A DNA stretch of 64,000 nt from Pseudomonadota bacterium. GTDB taxonomy: Bacteria; Pseudomonadota; Gammaproteobacteria; Burkholderiales; Burkholderiaceae_B. The notes beneath the pieces are model-generated. The model had not been told where the DNA came from. It saw nothing but the letters and a program-made list of their open reading frames with translations, and searched no databases. Position 1 is the stretch's first letter. Every line of letters starts with the position of its first letter. The stretch covers positions 10,355 to 74,354 of the forward strand of contig JAFACG010000037.1 of the NCBI GenBank assembly GCA_023425645.1, read 5' to 3'. The translations under genes and the position numbers were made by a program. Below are positions 1 through 8,272 of the stretch, one piece after another.

Positions 1-2
1 CG

Positions 3-227
3 CGCCATGGCTTCGCCTGCGGCGACCTGTCGGCGCTGATGTCCCCGCGCACCGTCATCACCTGGGCGCAGAACGAAGAAATCTTCCACGACCTGGAACT
101 GGCCTTCCGGCTGAGCTTCCTGAACAAGTGCGACCTGTCCGAACACGCGCTGATCGCGGAATACTATCAACGCTGTTTTGGCCGGGAGCTGGCCCTGGAA
201 CCCCTGGCCGGGGAGCACGCCGGATGA
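3..227 (+). CDS. cobS: Cobaltochelatase subunit CobS, C-terminal end (partial)
   Basis: The reading frame is open from the window edge and ends in TGA at 225-227, so only the last 74 residues are present. The visible segments [17 protein letters not shown] and EYYQRCFG match the C-terminal lid region of CobS, the MoxR-type AAA+ ATPase that works with CobT and CobN to insert cobalt into hydrogenobyrinate a,c-diamide in the aerobic cobalamin pathway. The stop overlaps the ATG of cobT (ATGA), so the two are translationally coupled. The Walker motifs lie outside the window, so the call rests on the C-terminus and on the cobT neighbour. Confidence 0.85.
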   Translation, partial: RHGFACGDLSALMSPRTVITWAQNEEIFHDLELAFRLSFLNKCDLSEHALIAEYYQRCFGRELALEPLAGEHAG

Positions 228-1930
228 GGGATCCCACGCTCCTGCGCCGCCTGCACCGCGCCCACGAGCTGGGCGCGGCCGTGGCCCGCGCGCTGACGGA
301 CGACCCGCTGGTCCACCACCGCCAGCAGGCGCTTTACCGAGGCGAGCTGCGCCTGGCCAGCCTGGCGCCCCACCTGCGCCCCGATCCGCAGGACGATGCG
401 CACAGCCTGCGCGGCGTCGCGGACAGCCTGGCCCTGCGCCTGCTGCATACCGACCGCGCCCTGCATGCCGCGCGCCTGCCCGACGAGCCCGTGGCCCGCC
501 TGTTCTTCGACTGGCTGGAACTGCTGCGCACCGAGACCCTGGCCGCACGACACTGGCCGGGCGTGCGCAGGAACCTGCGGGCGCGCTTCGAACGCTGGTC
601 GGCCGGCTACCACCACCACGGCCACACCCGCAGCGAACTGGGGCTGCTGGTCTACACGGTGGCGCAGATGGTGTGGAGCCGGCTCAACGGCTGGCCCGTC
701 CTGGAAGAAACCGAAGACCTGATCGAATCCACGCGCGCGGGCATCGCCCCCATGATGGGAGGGCTGTTGCAGACCCTGAAGCGCAGCGCCCCCGACCAGG
801 ACCGCTACGGGCTGGCCGCCCTGGAGCTGGCCGGACGCATAGGCCTGACCGTGCAGGGGCTGCGCCCGTCCAGGCCGCGCCAGGAAGGCGGGGATGCGCC
901 CGAACTGCAAGCCTTCGCCCTGCTGCTGCCCGACAGCGACGAACCCAGCTACGGAGGCGTGCGCCACGACCAGGACCGCGCCGCGCGGGAAGCGGCCCAG
1001 GGCGGCTATCGCGTGTTCGACCGCAGCGGCGACAAGGAAGAGCACATGGCCTGCCTGGTGCGGGCGCCCCTGCTGCGCCAGTTGCGCGAGCAACTGGACC
1101 AGGCCATCGCCGCCTATGCCATTCCGTTGCCGCGGCTGGTGGCGCGCATGCGCAAAGTGCTGCGCCAGCCCGTGCGCGATCAATGGCAGTACGGCCAGAC
1201 CGAGGGGCTGGTGGATGGCCGGCGGCTGGCCCAGTTGATCAGCTCCCCCCAGGAGCGCCGCCTGTTCAAGCAGGTGGACGAGCCCTTGCGCAATCAGTGC
1301 GCGGTCACCTTTCTGCTGGACTGCTCAGGCTCCATGAAGGACCAGGCGCAGACTCTGGCCGTCATGGTGGACGTGCTGGCCCGCGCCCTGGAGCGCAGCG
1401 GCGCACAGACCGAAGTGCTGGGCTTCTCCACGCAGGCCTGGAACGGCGGGCGGCCCTACCGCCGCTGGCTGGCGCGCGGCAAGCCCGCCCAGCCCGGCCG
1501 GATGAACGAGATCAGCCATCGCATTTTCAAAAGCGCAGCATCCACCTGGCGGCAATCGCGTCCGGCCATCGCCGCACTGCTCAAACAGGACCTGTACCGC
1601 GAAGGCGTGGACGGAGAGGCGCTGGCCTGGGCCTGCCAGCGCAGCCTGGCGCTGACGGCGCGGCGCCGCCTGGTGTATGTCATCTCGGACGCCAGCCCCA
1701 TGGACAGCGCCACGGTGCTGGCCAACGGCCCGGACTACCTGGACCAGCATCTGCTGCAGGTGATGCGCGCCTACGAGCGCCAGGGTGTGGAAATCACGGG
1801 CATAGGATTGGGGCTGGATCTGGGCGCGCTGTACCGGCACACCCTGATCGCCCACATGGAGAAAGGGCTGGACCAGCAATTCCTGGATGATTTCATCGCC
1901 AGCCTGGCGCCCCGCCGCCTGCTCCGCTAG
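224..1930 (+). CDS. cobT: Cobaltochelatase subunit CobT
   Basis: This 568-residue protein is the CobT partner of CobS. The two form a chaperone-like ATPase complex that drives cobalt insertion by CobN in aerobic B12 synthesis. The C-terminal half is a von Willebrand factor A domain with an intact MIDAS motif DCSGSM (Asp366, Ser368, Ser370), followed by the CobT-typical [10 protein letters not shown] and [10 protein letters not shown] segments. The N-terminal half is the less conserved CobT region. I chose ATG 224, which overlaps the cobS stop, over an in-frame ATG at 128 that would lie wholly inside cobS. No cobN or other cob gene follows; the next gene is convergent. Length is slightly below the usual 600-630 residues. 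Confidence 0.92.
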   Translation: MRDPTLLRRLHRAHELGAAVARALTDDPLVHHRQQALYRGELRLASLAPHLRPDPQDDAHSLRGVADSLALRLLHTDRALHAARLPDEPVARLFFDWLELLRTETLAARHWPGVRRNLRARFERWSAGYHHHGHTRSELGLLVYTVAQMVWSRLNGWPVLEETEDLIESTRAGIAPMMGGLLQTLKRSAPDQDRYGLAALELAGRIGLTVQGLRPSRPRQEGGDAPELQAFALLLPDSDEPSYGGVRHDQDRAAREAAQGGYRVFDRSGDKEEHMACLVRAPLLRQLREQLDQAIAAYAIPLPRLVARMRKVLRQPVRDQWQYGQTEGLVDGRRLAQLISSPQERRLFKQVDEPLRNQCAVTFLLDCSGSMKDQAQTLAVMVDVLARALERSGAQTEVLGFSTQAWNGGRPYRRWLARGKPAQPGRMNEISHRIFKSAASTWRQSRPAIAALLKQDLYREGVDGEALAWACQRSLALTARRRLVYVISDASPMDSATVLANGPDYLDQHLLQVMRAYERQGVEITGIGLGLDLGALYRHTLIAHMEKGLDQQFLDDFIASLAPRRLLR

Positions 1931-1985
1931 GCGGTACGGACCGGGGCCGGACGGCCCCATGCCCCCCGGCTAGGGCCGCGCAAGA

Positions 1986-2780
1986 TCAGAAGTCTTCTTC
2001 GATGCGCGCCAGGGCGGCGGCGGCTCGCTGCAGGGCGGGCAGGCACTGCAAGGCCTTTTCCGGCGTCATGCGCATGATGGGCGCCTGGGTGGCCACGGCC
2101 ATGTTGGACTTGCCGTCCTTGCGCGGCACCAGCACCGCCACGCAGAACAGGCCCGACAGGAACTCTTCGTTGTCGAAGGCATAGCCGTTGAGCTTGACCT
2201 GGACGATGTCCTTTTCGTAGTCCTCGACCGAAGTCAGCGTGTTGGGCGTGTAGCGCTCCATGGGCGTGTGCGACAGCAGGCGCTTGCGCTGGGCGGCGCT
2301 GAGCTGCGCCAGCAGCACCTTGCCGCTGGCCGAGCAGTGTACCGGCACGCGCGAACCCGGATACAGATAGAAGCGCAACGGCGCGGCGGTTTCCACGCGG
2401 TCCAGGTACAGCACGTCCGTGCCCGACAGGGCCGTCAGATTGCAGGTCTCGCCCAGCTCGTCCACCAGATGGCGCAGCACGGCATGGCGCGCGCCGTGCT
2501 TGGCATCGTGCAGCAGCAGGTTTTCCGCCAGGCGGCGCAGGCGCGAACCGATCCCGTAATGCCGGCCATCGCTTTCACGCAGCAGCAGCCCGCTGCCTTC
2601 CAGCTGCTGCAGCATGCGGTGCACAGTGGGCTTGGGCAGGCCGGTCAGCTCCACCAGGTCCTGCAATGTGTAGCGCCGGTCCTGGCCCGCCATGACTTCC
2701 AGCAACGCGAACAGGCGCATGGTGGGCGTATCGCCGCTCAGGCGCGCGCCTTCAGCGACGTCGGTTTGGATCTTGGACAT
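1986..2780 (-). CDS. IclR-family transcriptional regulator
   Basis: A 264-residue IclR-type regulator. Residues about 20-75 form the winged helix (LVELTGLPKPTVHRMLQQLE), and residues about 90-255 form the effector-binding domain with the typical LDRVETAAPLRF segment. I chose ATG 2780 because GAGAG lies just upstream; an ATG at 2804 would add eight residues with no better ribosome site. It is divergent from pta, with a 155 bp shared control region holding inverted repeats over the pta promoter, so control of pta and of itself is likely. The ligand is unknown. Confidence 0.88.
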   Translation of the reverse strand: MSKIQTDVAEGARLSGDTPTMRLFALLEVMAGQDRRYTLQDLVELTGLPKPTVHRMLQQLEGSGLLLRESDGRHYGIGSRLRRLAENLLLHDAKHGARHAVLRHLVDELGETCNLTALSGTDVLYLDRVETAAPLRFYLYPGSRVPVHCSASGKVLLAQLSAAQRKRLLSHTPMERYTPNTLTSVEDYEKDIVQVKLNGYAFDNEEFLSGLFCVAVLVPRKDGKSNMAVATQAPIMRMTPEKALQCLPALQRAAAALARIEEDF

Positions 2781-2833
2781 AAAGAAGCTCTCGTATCGGG
2801 GCAATTTTCACAAAATTCTATACCAGTAAATGG

Positions 2834-2871
2834 AACCGATCATTGACTGTCTCGGTTTTTACCGCTAGATT
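2834..2871 (+). promoter_or_regulatory. Candidate sigma-70 promoter of pta with overlapping inverted repeat
   Basis: TTGACT (2843-2848) and TAGATT (2866-2871) are separated by exactly 17 bp and lie 65 bp upstream of the pta start. AACCG at 2834-2838 and CGGTT at 2853-2857 form an inverted repeat across the -35 box and spacer, a plausible operator for the divergent IclR regulator. Both are pattern matches only. Confidence 0.5.
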
Positions 2872-2935
2872 TTGCCATGTATCTCGAAAAACAAAACAAA
2901 AAGTTCCATAAACACGAATACCACGGAGACAGGGC

Positions 2936-3949
2936 ATGAAGCTCATCGAACATCTGATCGCCGCCGCCCAGGCCCGGCCCCGCCGCATCGTACTGTGCGA
3001 AGCCGACGACGAACGCATCCTGCGAGCGGCTTGCCAGGCCAGCTGGGATGCCGTCGCCCACATCACGCTGGTGGGCGATCCCCGACGCATCGCCGCCCGC
3101 TTCGTTGAACTCGGCCTGGATCCGGGGGATGTCCGGATCGAAGACCCCTGCAATTCGCCCAATCGGCCCGCCCTGCTGGCGGCCCTGCTGGAACGCCGCA
3201 AGGACAAGGGGCTGACGGACGAACAGGCGCAGCGCTGGCTGGACGAGCCGCTGTGCTACGCCAACATGATGGTGCATGCCGGACTGGCCGACGGCTCGGT
3301 GGCGGGCGCCGTGCACAGCACCGCCGACGTGGTGCGCACCGCCCTTCAACTGATCGGCAAGGCGCCTCACGCCAGGCTGGTGTCCAGCTTCTTCATCATG
3401 ATGCTGTGCAAGCAGGATCATCCGCGCAAGGGCGGGCTGATCTTCAGCGATTGCGGCCTGGTGATCGATCCGGATGCCGAGCAGCTGTGCGACATCGCCC
3501 TGGCCGCGGCCGACAGCGCGCAGCTTCTGTTGAACGAAACCCCGCGCGTGGCCATGCTGAGCTTTTCCACGGCCGGCAGCGCCCAGCACGAACGGGTCAG
3601 CAAGGTCGTGCAGGCCGCGCGCCAGATCAAGGCGCGCCGCCCCGACCTGGCCATCGACGAGGACGTGCAGCTGGACGCCGCCCTGATCGAAGAAGTGGCC
3701 GCCCGCAAGCTGCCCGGCTCGGCCGTGGCCGGCAAGGCCAACGTGCTGATCTTCCCCAACCTGGAAGCGGGCAACATCGGCTACAAGATGGCCGAGCGTC
3801 TGGGCGGCGCCATCGCGATCGGCCCCTTGCTGCAAGGCCTGAGCAAGCCCGCCAACGACCTGTCGCGCGGCTGTTCCACGCAGGACATCTACAACGTCAT
3901 CGCCGTGACGGGAGTGCAATGCCTGCAGGAGACAGCCGCGCGGAACTGA
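2936..3949 (+). CDS. pta: Phosphate acetyltransferase
   Basis: A 337-residue single-domain phosphotransacetylase that interconverts acetyl-CoA and acetyl phosphate in the cytoplasm. The whole protein aligns by eye with the PTA_PTB catalytic domain: the N-terminal RRIVLCEADDERILRA, the central GAVHSTADVVRTALQLIG and the C-terminal FPNLEAGNIGYKM / GPLLQGLSKPANDLSRGCS are hallmark segments. It lacks the N-terminal DRTGG-type extension of E. coli Pta. The ATG follows a GGAGA site. No ackA is adjacent, so it may act in a catabolic route that releases acetyl phosphate (as Pta does beside sulfoacetaldehyde acetyltransferase) rather than in acetate overflow. That last point is inference. Confidence 0.9.
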   Translation: MKLIEHLIAAAQARPRRIVLCEADDERILRAACQASWDAVAHITLVGDPRRIAARFVELGLDPGDVRIEDPCNSPNRPALLAALLERRKDKGLTDEQAQRWLDEPLCYANMMVHAGLADGSVAGAVHSTADVVRTALQLIGKAPHARLVSSFFIMMLCKQDHPRKGGLIFSDCGLVIDPDAEQLCDIALAAADSAQLLLNETPRVAMLSFSTAGSAQHERVSKVVQAARQIKARRPDLAIDEDVQLDAALIEEVAARKLPGSAVAGKANVLIFPNLEAGNIGYKMAERLGGAIAIGPLLQGLSKPANDLSRGCSTQDIYNVIAVTGVQCLQETAARN

Positions 3950-3968
3950 GGACCTGGCAGCTTCCGAT

Positions 3969-4937
3969 CTACATATTCAACTCCAGCCCCTTGAGCCGTT
4001 CCTGCCAGGCCCGGGCCTCGGCCAGCAGCTCCTGCTGCAGGCCGGGCCCGACCTGCGCATTGACCTGCAGGCCGGCGTCTTCATACAGGCGTACCAGCTC
4101 CGGCTCCTTCAGGGCCGTCTGCACCGCCGCGGCCAAGGCGGCGATGCGCTCGGGCGCAGTATCCTTGCGCGCCACCAGCATCCACCAGTTGTCGGGTATG
4201 GCCTGCAGCAGCTTGCCCCACCCCGCCTCTTGCACTGTAGGCACGTTTGGCAGCATGGCCAGACGCTGGGGCGCCACCACGGCCAGGGCCCGGACACGCC
4301 CCGATTGCAGCAAGGCCTGTACCGAGGAATAGCCGATGACGGCGAACTGCACCTCTCCCGCACCCAGCGCCGTGGCCAGGGCGCCTCCGCCCCGGTACGG
4401 CACATGCACGGCCTTGGCTCCGCCGGCCTGCAGGAACAGCGCCCCGGCCAGATGCGGCACGGTGCCCGCGCTGGGCGACCCATAATTGGCATTGCCCTTC
4501 TGTACGTTCAGGTAGGCCACCAGCTCGTCCACCGAGCGTATGGGCAGCTGGGCGTTGACCACGATCAGCAAAGGGACGGACACCACTTTGGCAACCGGCA
4601 CGAACTGCGCCAGAGGGTCGAGCTTCTGGTCCGGGAACAGGAACTGATTGATCACCAGGTTGTTGGTGGCGGCCGACAGCACGGCATAGCCATCGGCGGG
4701 CTGGCGCAGCACATGGTCCGCGCCGATCAGCCCGCCCGCGCCCGGCTTGGACTCGATGATGAACGGCTGTCCCAGATTGCGCTGCAACTGATTGCCCAGC
4801 AGGCGGGGCACCAGGTCGGCAATGCCGCCCCCGCCGTACGGCGCCACGATGCGCACCGGCTGGCTTGGATAGGAGTCGGCAGCCAGCGCCGCCGTACAGG
4901 ACACGGCCATGCCGCCTGCCAGGGCAAGACGGCGCAA
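3969..4937 (-). CDS. Bug/TTT-family periplasmic substrate-binding protein, probable TTG start
   Basis: A tripartite-tricarboxylate-transporter-type (Bug) receptor, exported and predicted to bind a small carboxylate. The mature part begins DSYPSQPVRIVAPYGGGG and contains ESKPGAGGLIGADHVL and VHVPYRGGGALATAL, all typical. The signal peptide RRLALAGGMAVSCTAALAA is intact, but no ATG precedes it. TTG 4937 is the best start and gives 322 residues, normal for the family. Upstream codons belong to the wrecked MBL-fold gene, so the native 5' end may have been lost in a deletion. There is no TctA/TctB membrane partner nearby. Confidence 0.8.
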   Translation of the reverse strand: MRRLALAGGMAVSCTAALAADSYPSQPVRIVAPYGGGGIADLVPRLLGNQLQRNLGQPFIIESKPGAGGLIGADHVLRQPADGYAVLSAATNNLVINQFLFPDQKLDPLAQFVPVAKVVSVPLLIVVNAQLPIRSVDELVAYLNVQKGNANYGSPSAGTVPHLAGALFLQAGGAKAVHVPYRGGGALATALGAGEVQFAVIGYSSVQALLQSGRVRALAVVAPQRLAMLPNVPTVQEAGWGKLLQAIPDNWWMLVARKDTAPERIAALAAAVQTALKEPELVRLYEDAGLQVNAQVGPGLQQELLAEARAWQERLKGLELNM

Positions 4938-4953
4938 GACGACACCACACCGG

Positions 4954-5820
4954 CGGCCCCTTGTAGTGCGTGCGTATGGCCTGCTCCATCTCGGGCGCGG
5001 TGTCGAAATCATTGAAGAAATGATAGGCCACCGCAAGACGCGGCTCGCACAGCGCGAACACCTTGCCCGCCTACACCGGATCCGAATGCGCCATGCTGCC
5101 CACGCCGATGGCCGTGCGCTCGTCATAGCCGGAACGTTCCATCAACTGCTGGCGGGTGTTGAAAGTCTCATGCACCACCACGTCCGCATTGCACGCGTTC
5201 TCCACGAAGAAGTAGCTGGGCGTGGCGTCGCCCGAATACACGAAGGACAGGCCGTTCCAGTCCAGGCGCAGGCTGACCGCCCCATCGTAGATGTGCACGG
5301 CCGGAAAGCTCGTGACCTTGACGCCGTTCCGGTCGTAGACCACGTGCGCCCTGGAATAATCGAATTCGTGTACGTTCACCTCCGCCCCCACGGCCGGCAG
5401 CAGGCCCACCCGCGTGTCGGTGTCCCAGGCGTAGGACTCCATCTGCTTGGTCACGAAGTGCTTCATGCCATATTTTTCGATCGGCCCCGACGGCCCGTAG
5501 ACCTCCAGCGGGCGGGTGCGGCCGCCCGCCCAGCTGCCGATCCAGATCTGCGCGAAGTCCCCCACATGATCCGTGTGCAGATGGGTCGCAAAATACGCCG
5601 TCATCTTCTGGTAGGGAATCTCCAGCGCGCCGAAATTGGTCTGCGTGCCATAGCCGAAATCGAACTGGAACTTGTCGCCGTTGCCCAGCTCCACCAGCCA
5701 TCCGGCATTGGCCTGCGACGGCCGCAGAAAGGGGCGTCCGGTGCCCAATGCGGTGATCCGCATCTCGTCTTTGCCCAGCTCTTCCGTATTGGGAAAAAAC
5801 TGATCCCGATAGTGCGCCAT
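4954..5820 (-). pseudogene. MBL-fold metallo-hydrolase, broken by an in-frame stop and 3' truncation
   Basis: The frame opens at ATG 5820 and encodes a metallo-beta-lactamase-fold hydrolase with the metal motif HLHTDH and a second ligand region FVYSGD. It stops at TAG 5071-5073 after 250 residues (..AHSDPV). In the same frame the homology resumes at once with AGKVFALCEPRLAVAYHFF and runs to about THYKGP at 4954, where it meets the Bug gene. So there is a nonsense codon plus loss of the true C-terminus. The 250-residue product would lack the C-terminal conserved AYHFFND segment. It is divergent from a LysR remnant. Alternative: a functional shortened enzyme, which I think is unlikely. Confidence 0.75.
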
Positions 5821-5924
5821 GCTTATCTCCTGAATGGTAATTATTGGATTGCGCAGGATCAGTCTAGAATTTGATTTGTTGTCTGACTATTTAGATTTCA
5901 ACCCTTATCCATACCGGAATTGAT

Positions 5925-6494
5925 ATGTCTGAGCCCCAGGATCCAGCCCTGCAGCAGGCGCGCCAGCGCTGGCACCAGGTCGCCCGCTTCAAGCTGCGCC
6001 ACCTGGTGCTGCTGGACGCCATCGGCGAACTGCGGAACCTGCGCCTGGCGGCGGAACACACGCACATGACCCAGCCGGCGGCCAGCCACATGCTCAAGCA
6101 CATCGAAGGGCTGCTGGGCCTGCCCCTGTTCGAGCGCGGCAAGCACGGCCTGCGCCCCAACCCGGAGGGGGAATTGATGATCCGCTACGCTCGCCGCATG
6201 ATCCACGACCTGCTTGCCGCGCAAAGCGAAATCCAGCAATTGGACCAGGGCCTGGCCGGCAGCATACTGGTGGGATCGGTGCAGTCCTCGGCCAGCCAGA
6301 TTCTGCCGCGCACCACGGCCCAGGCCTTGCAAGAACAAGGCCTGCTGCGCATCCTGCCCTTTGAGCTGGGCCAGCTCCTGGGCGCCCTGACCATCGTCAC
6401 CCTGAAGAACGGCGTGCCGCGCCGCAGCGTACAGGCGCTGGTGCAGGCTCTGCGCGCCACGGCGGCCCAGGAACAGACCGCGCAGGCCCGGTAG
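5925..6494 (+). pseudogene. LysR-family regulator with internal in-frame deletion
   Basis: At 189 residues this is far short of the usual 300-320 for LysR regulators. Residues 20-85 hold a complete winged-helix domain (TQPAASHMLKHIEGLLGLPLFER), followed by the linker helix and the first strand of the effector domain (SILVGSVQSSASQILP). The sequence then jumps near residue 135 to what looks like the extreme C-terminus of a LysR protein (LRILPFELGQLLGALTIVTL). About 110 residues of the effector domain are missing with the frame kept. It is divergent from the broken MBL-fold gene and probably once controlled it. DNA binding may persist, but ligand sensing is unlikely. Confidence 0.7.
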
Positions 6495-6576
6495 CAAAAC
6501 GCTACACCCGCTGCCGGGGCTTGCGGCCATAATGGCCGGCGCGAGGGTCCTGCCCCGGGGCCCGAAGGACAGAACC

Positions 6577-7086
6577 ATGTACAAAAACATCGCGTTCGGG
6601 CTGACGTTGCTCGCCTGCGCCCAGGCCGGCGCGCAGGCCTCGGAAATCCAGATTCACGGATCGGACCAAACGCAGACCATCACCTGCCAGAACGACGCCC
6701 TGCTGATCGCCGGCGAGCGCAACACGGCCACCATACAGGGGCACTGCGCCGAGATCCGGGTGGAAGGGGCCGACAACACCGTCAGCTTCACCCAGGCCGA
6801 CCGTCTGGCCGTACACGGCGTACGCCACCACGTCAGCGGCGGCACGACCCAGGAACTGGAGGCCTTCGGCAAGGACAACACGCTGGAGCTGACGCTGCGC
6901 CAGCCTTCGGACGCCGTTCAGGCCCGCATCAAGGGCGCGGGGCACCGCGTGAACCTGCAAGTCGCCTCGCAGGCCGACATCGCCCTGGACGGCGCGGACA
7001 ACTCGCTGCATTGGCGGCGCGTGGCCGATGCGCCCGACCCCAGAATCGTCCAGCATGGAGCCAGGAACCGCATCACCCAGGACTGA
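6577..7086 (+). CDS. DUF3060-type exported repeat protein
   Basis: A 169-residue protein with a short signal peptide (MYKNIAFGLTLLACAQAGAQA) and a mature part of repeated strands spaced by Gly-x-x-Asn/His turns (GERNTATIQG, GADNTVSFTQ, GKDNTLELTL, GAGHRVNLQV, GADNSLHWRR). This pattern fits the DUF3060 family of predicted periplasmic beta-helical proteins. I chose ATG 6577 because it begins the signal peptide; the in-frame ATG at 6532 adds a non-hydrophobic stretch. Function is unknown. It stands alone between the LysR remnant and a Bug receptor. Confidence 0.72.
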   Translation: MYKNIAFGLTLLACAQAGAQASEIQIHGSDQTQTITCQNDALLIAGERNTATIQGHCAEIRVEGADNTVSFTQADRLAVHGVRHHVSGGTTQELEAFGKDNTLELTLRQPSDAVQARIKGAGHRVNLQVASQADIALDGADNSLHWRRVADAPDPRIVQHGARNRITQD

Positions 7087-7200
7087 CCGGCCTTTCCCTG
7101 GCCCCCGGTTTGCTGTTATTACTAAGGGCTGACGCAGGCTTGACCACGCTGCTTTTTCCGACCACGGGCGGCCCGCCGCCTTCCAACCCGCGGAGATGCC

Positions 7201-8175
7201 ATGCGAATCCCCTCTTTCCTGATCCGATGCCTGGGCGGCACCGTGCTTGCCCTGGCCGCCCAGACCGGCCTGGCCGCCTATCCCGACAAGCCCATCACCC
7301 TGATCGTGCCCTTCGCGCCGGGCGGCACCACCGACCTGATCGGGCGGCTGGTCGCCCAGCACCTGGGCGGCAAGCTGGGGCAGCCGGTCGTGGTGGAGAA
7401 CCGCGCCGGCGCGGGCGGCTCCATCGGCACCGCCGCGGTGGCCGCCGCCAAGCCGGACGGCTACACCCTGGGCCTGGCCACCGTCAGCACGCATGGCATC
7501 AATCCCGTGGTCTACAAGAAACTCCCCTTCGACGCCCTGAAGGACTTCCAGCCCATCACGAATCTGGCCGCCGTGCCCAATGTGATGGTGGCCACGCCCA
7601 AGCTGGGCATCAAGGACATGCCCGCCCTGCTGGAGCGCGCGCGCAAGGAACCGGGCAGGCTCAGCTATGCCTCCGCCGGCAATGGCTCGGTGGCCCACAT
7701 GATGGGCGAGCTCTTTCAATCGGCCTCGGGCACCGACCTGCTGCACGTGCCCTACAAAGGCTCGGGACAGGCGCTGACCGACACCCTGGCCGGCCAGGTC
7801 CAGTTGATGTTCGACAACCTGCCCTCCGCCCTGCCCCACATCCAGAGCGGCAAGCTCCATGCCCTGGCAGTGGCCTCGCCCGAACGGGTCGCTTCCCTGC
7901 CGGACGTGCCCACCTTCGCCGAACTGGACCTGGAGGCCGTGAACGACGCGTCCTGGTTCGGACTGGTCGCGCCCATAGGCCTGCCGGACGACAAGCTGGC
8001 GCTGCTGCATCAGGCCGTGGTGCAGACCCTGGCCGAACCCGCCGTCCAGAACCGGCTTGAACAACTGGGCGCCAGCCCCATCGGCGACAGTCCCGATGCC
8101 TTTGCCCGCACCATCATACGCACCCAGGAACGCAACCGGGAACTGGTGCGGCAGGCGCAGATACCGCCCATGTAA
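7201..8175 (+). CDS. Bug/TTT-family periplasmic substrate-binding protein
   Basis: A 324-residue extracytoplasmic receptor with a signal peptide ending near TGLAAYPDKP. Family hallmarks are LIVPFAPGGTTDLIGR near the mature N-terminus, VVVENRAGAGGSIGT, and LLHVPYKGSGQALTD before the hinge. Such proteins bind organic acids or aromatic acids and serve either TctAB transporters or signalling partners. No transporter genes are next to it; pgi follows about 100 bp later, so it appears monocistronic. The ligand cannot be told from sequence. Confidence 0.9.
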   Translation: MRIPSFLIRCLGGTVLALAAQTGLAAYPDKPITLIVPFAPGGTTDLIGRLVAQHLGGKLGQPVVVENRAGAGGSIGTAAVAAAKPDGYTLGLATVSTHGINPVVYKKLPFDALKDFQPITNLAAVPNVMVATPKLGIKDMPALLERARKEPGRLSYASAGNGSVAHMMGELFQSASGTDLLHVPYKGSGQALTDTLAGQVQLMFDNLPSALPHIQSGKLHALAVASPERVASLPDVPTFAELDLEAVNDASWFGLVAPIGLPDDKLALLHQAVVQTLAEPAVQNRLEQLGASPIGDSPDAFARTIIRTQERNRELVRQAQIPPM

Positions 8176-8272
8176 ACATCTGGGCAACAAGCGATACGGC
8201 CCGCAACATCCTATCGCCGTCCAGTCCGCAAAGCCTCGTACAATGGCGACGACGCAAGCACAATCTCATGCC

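Noticed and set aside
1943..1958. GGGGCCG-GA-CGGCCCC hairpin after cobT as a terminator
   Set aside because: The loop is only 2 bases and no T-run follows.
8243..8245. ATG 8243 as the pgi start
   Set aside because: It is part of TACAAT, which fits a -10 box, and has no ribosome site. I kept 8273 but cannot exclude 8243.
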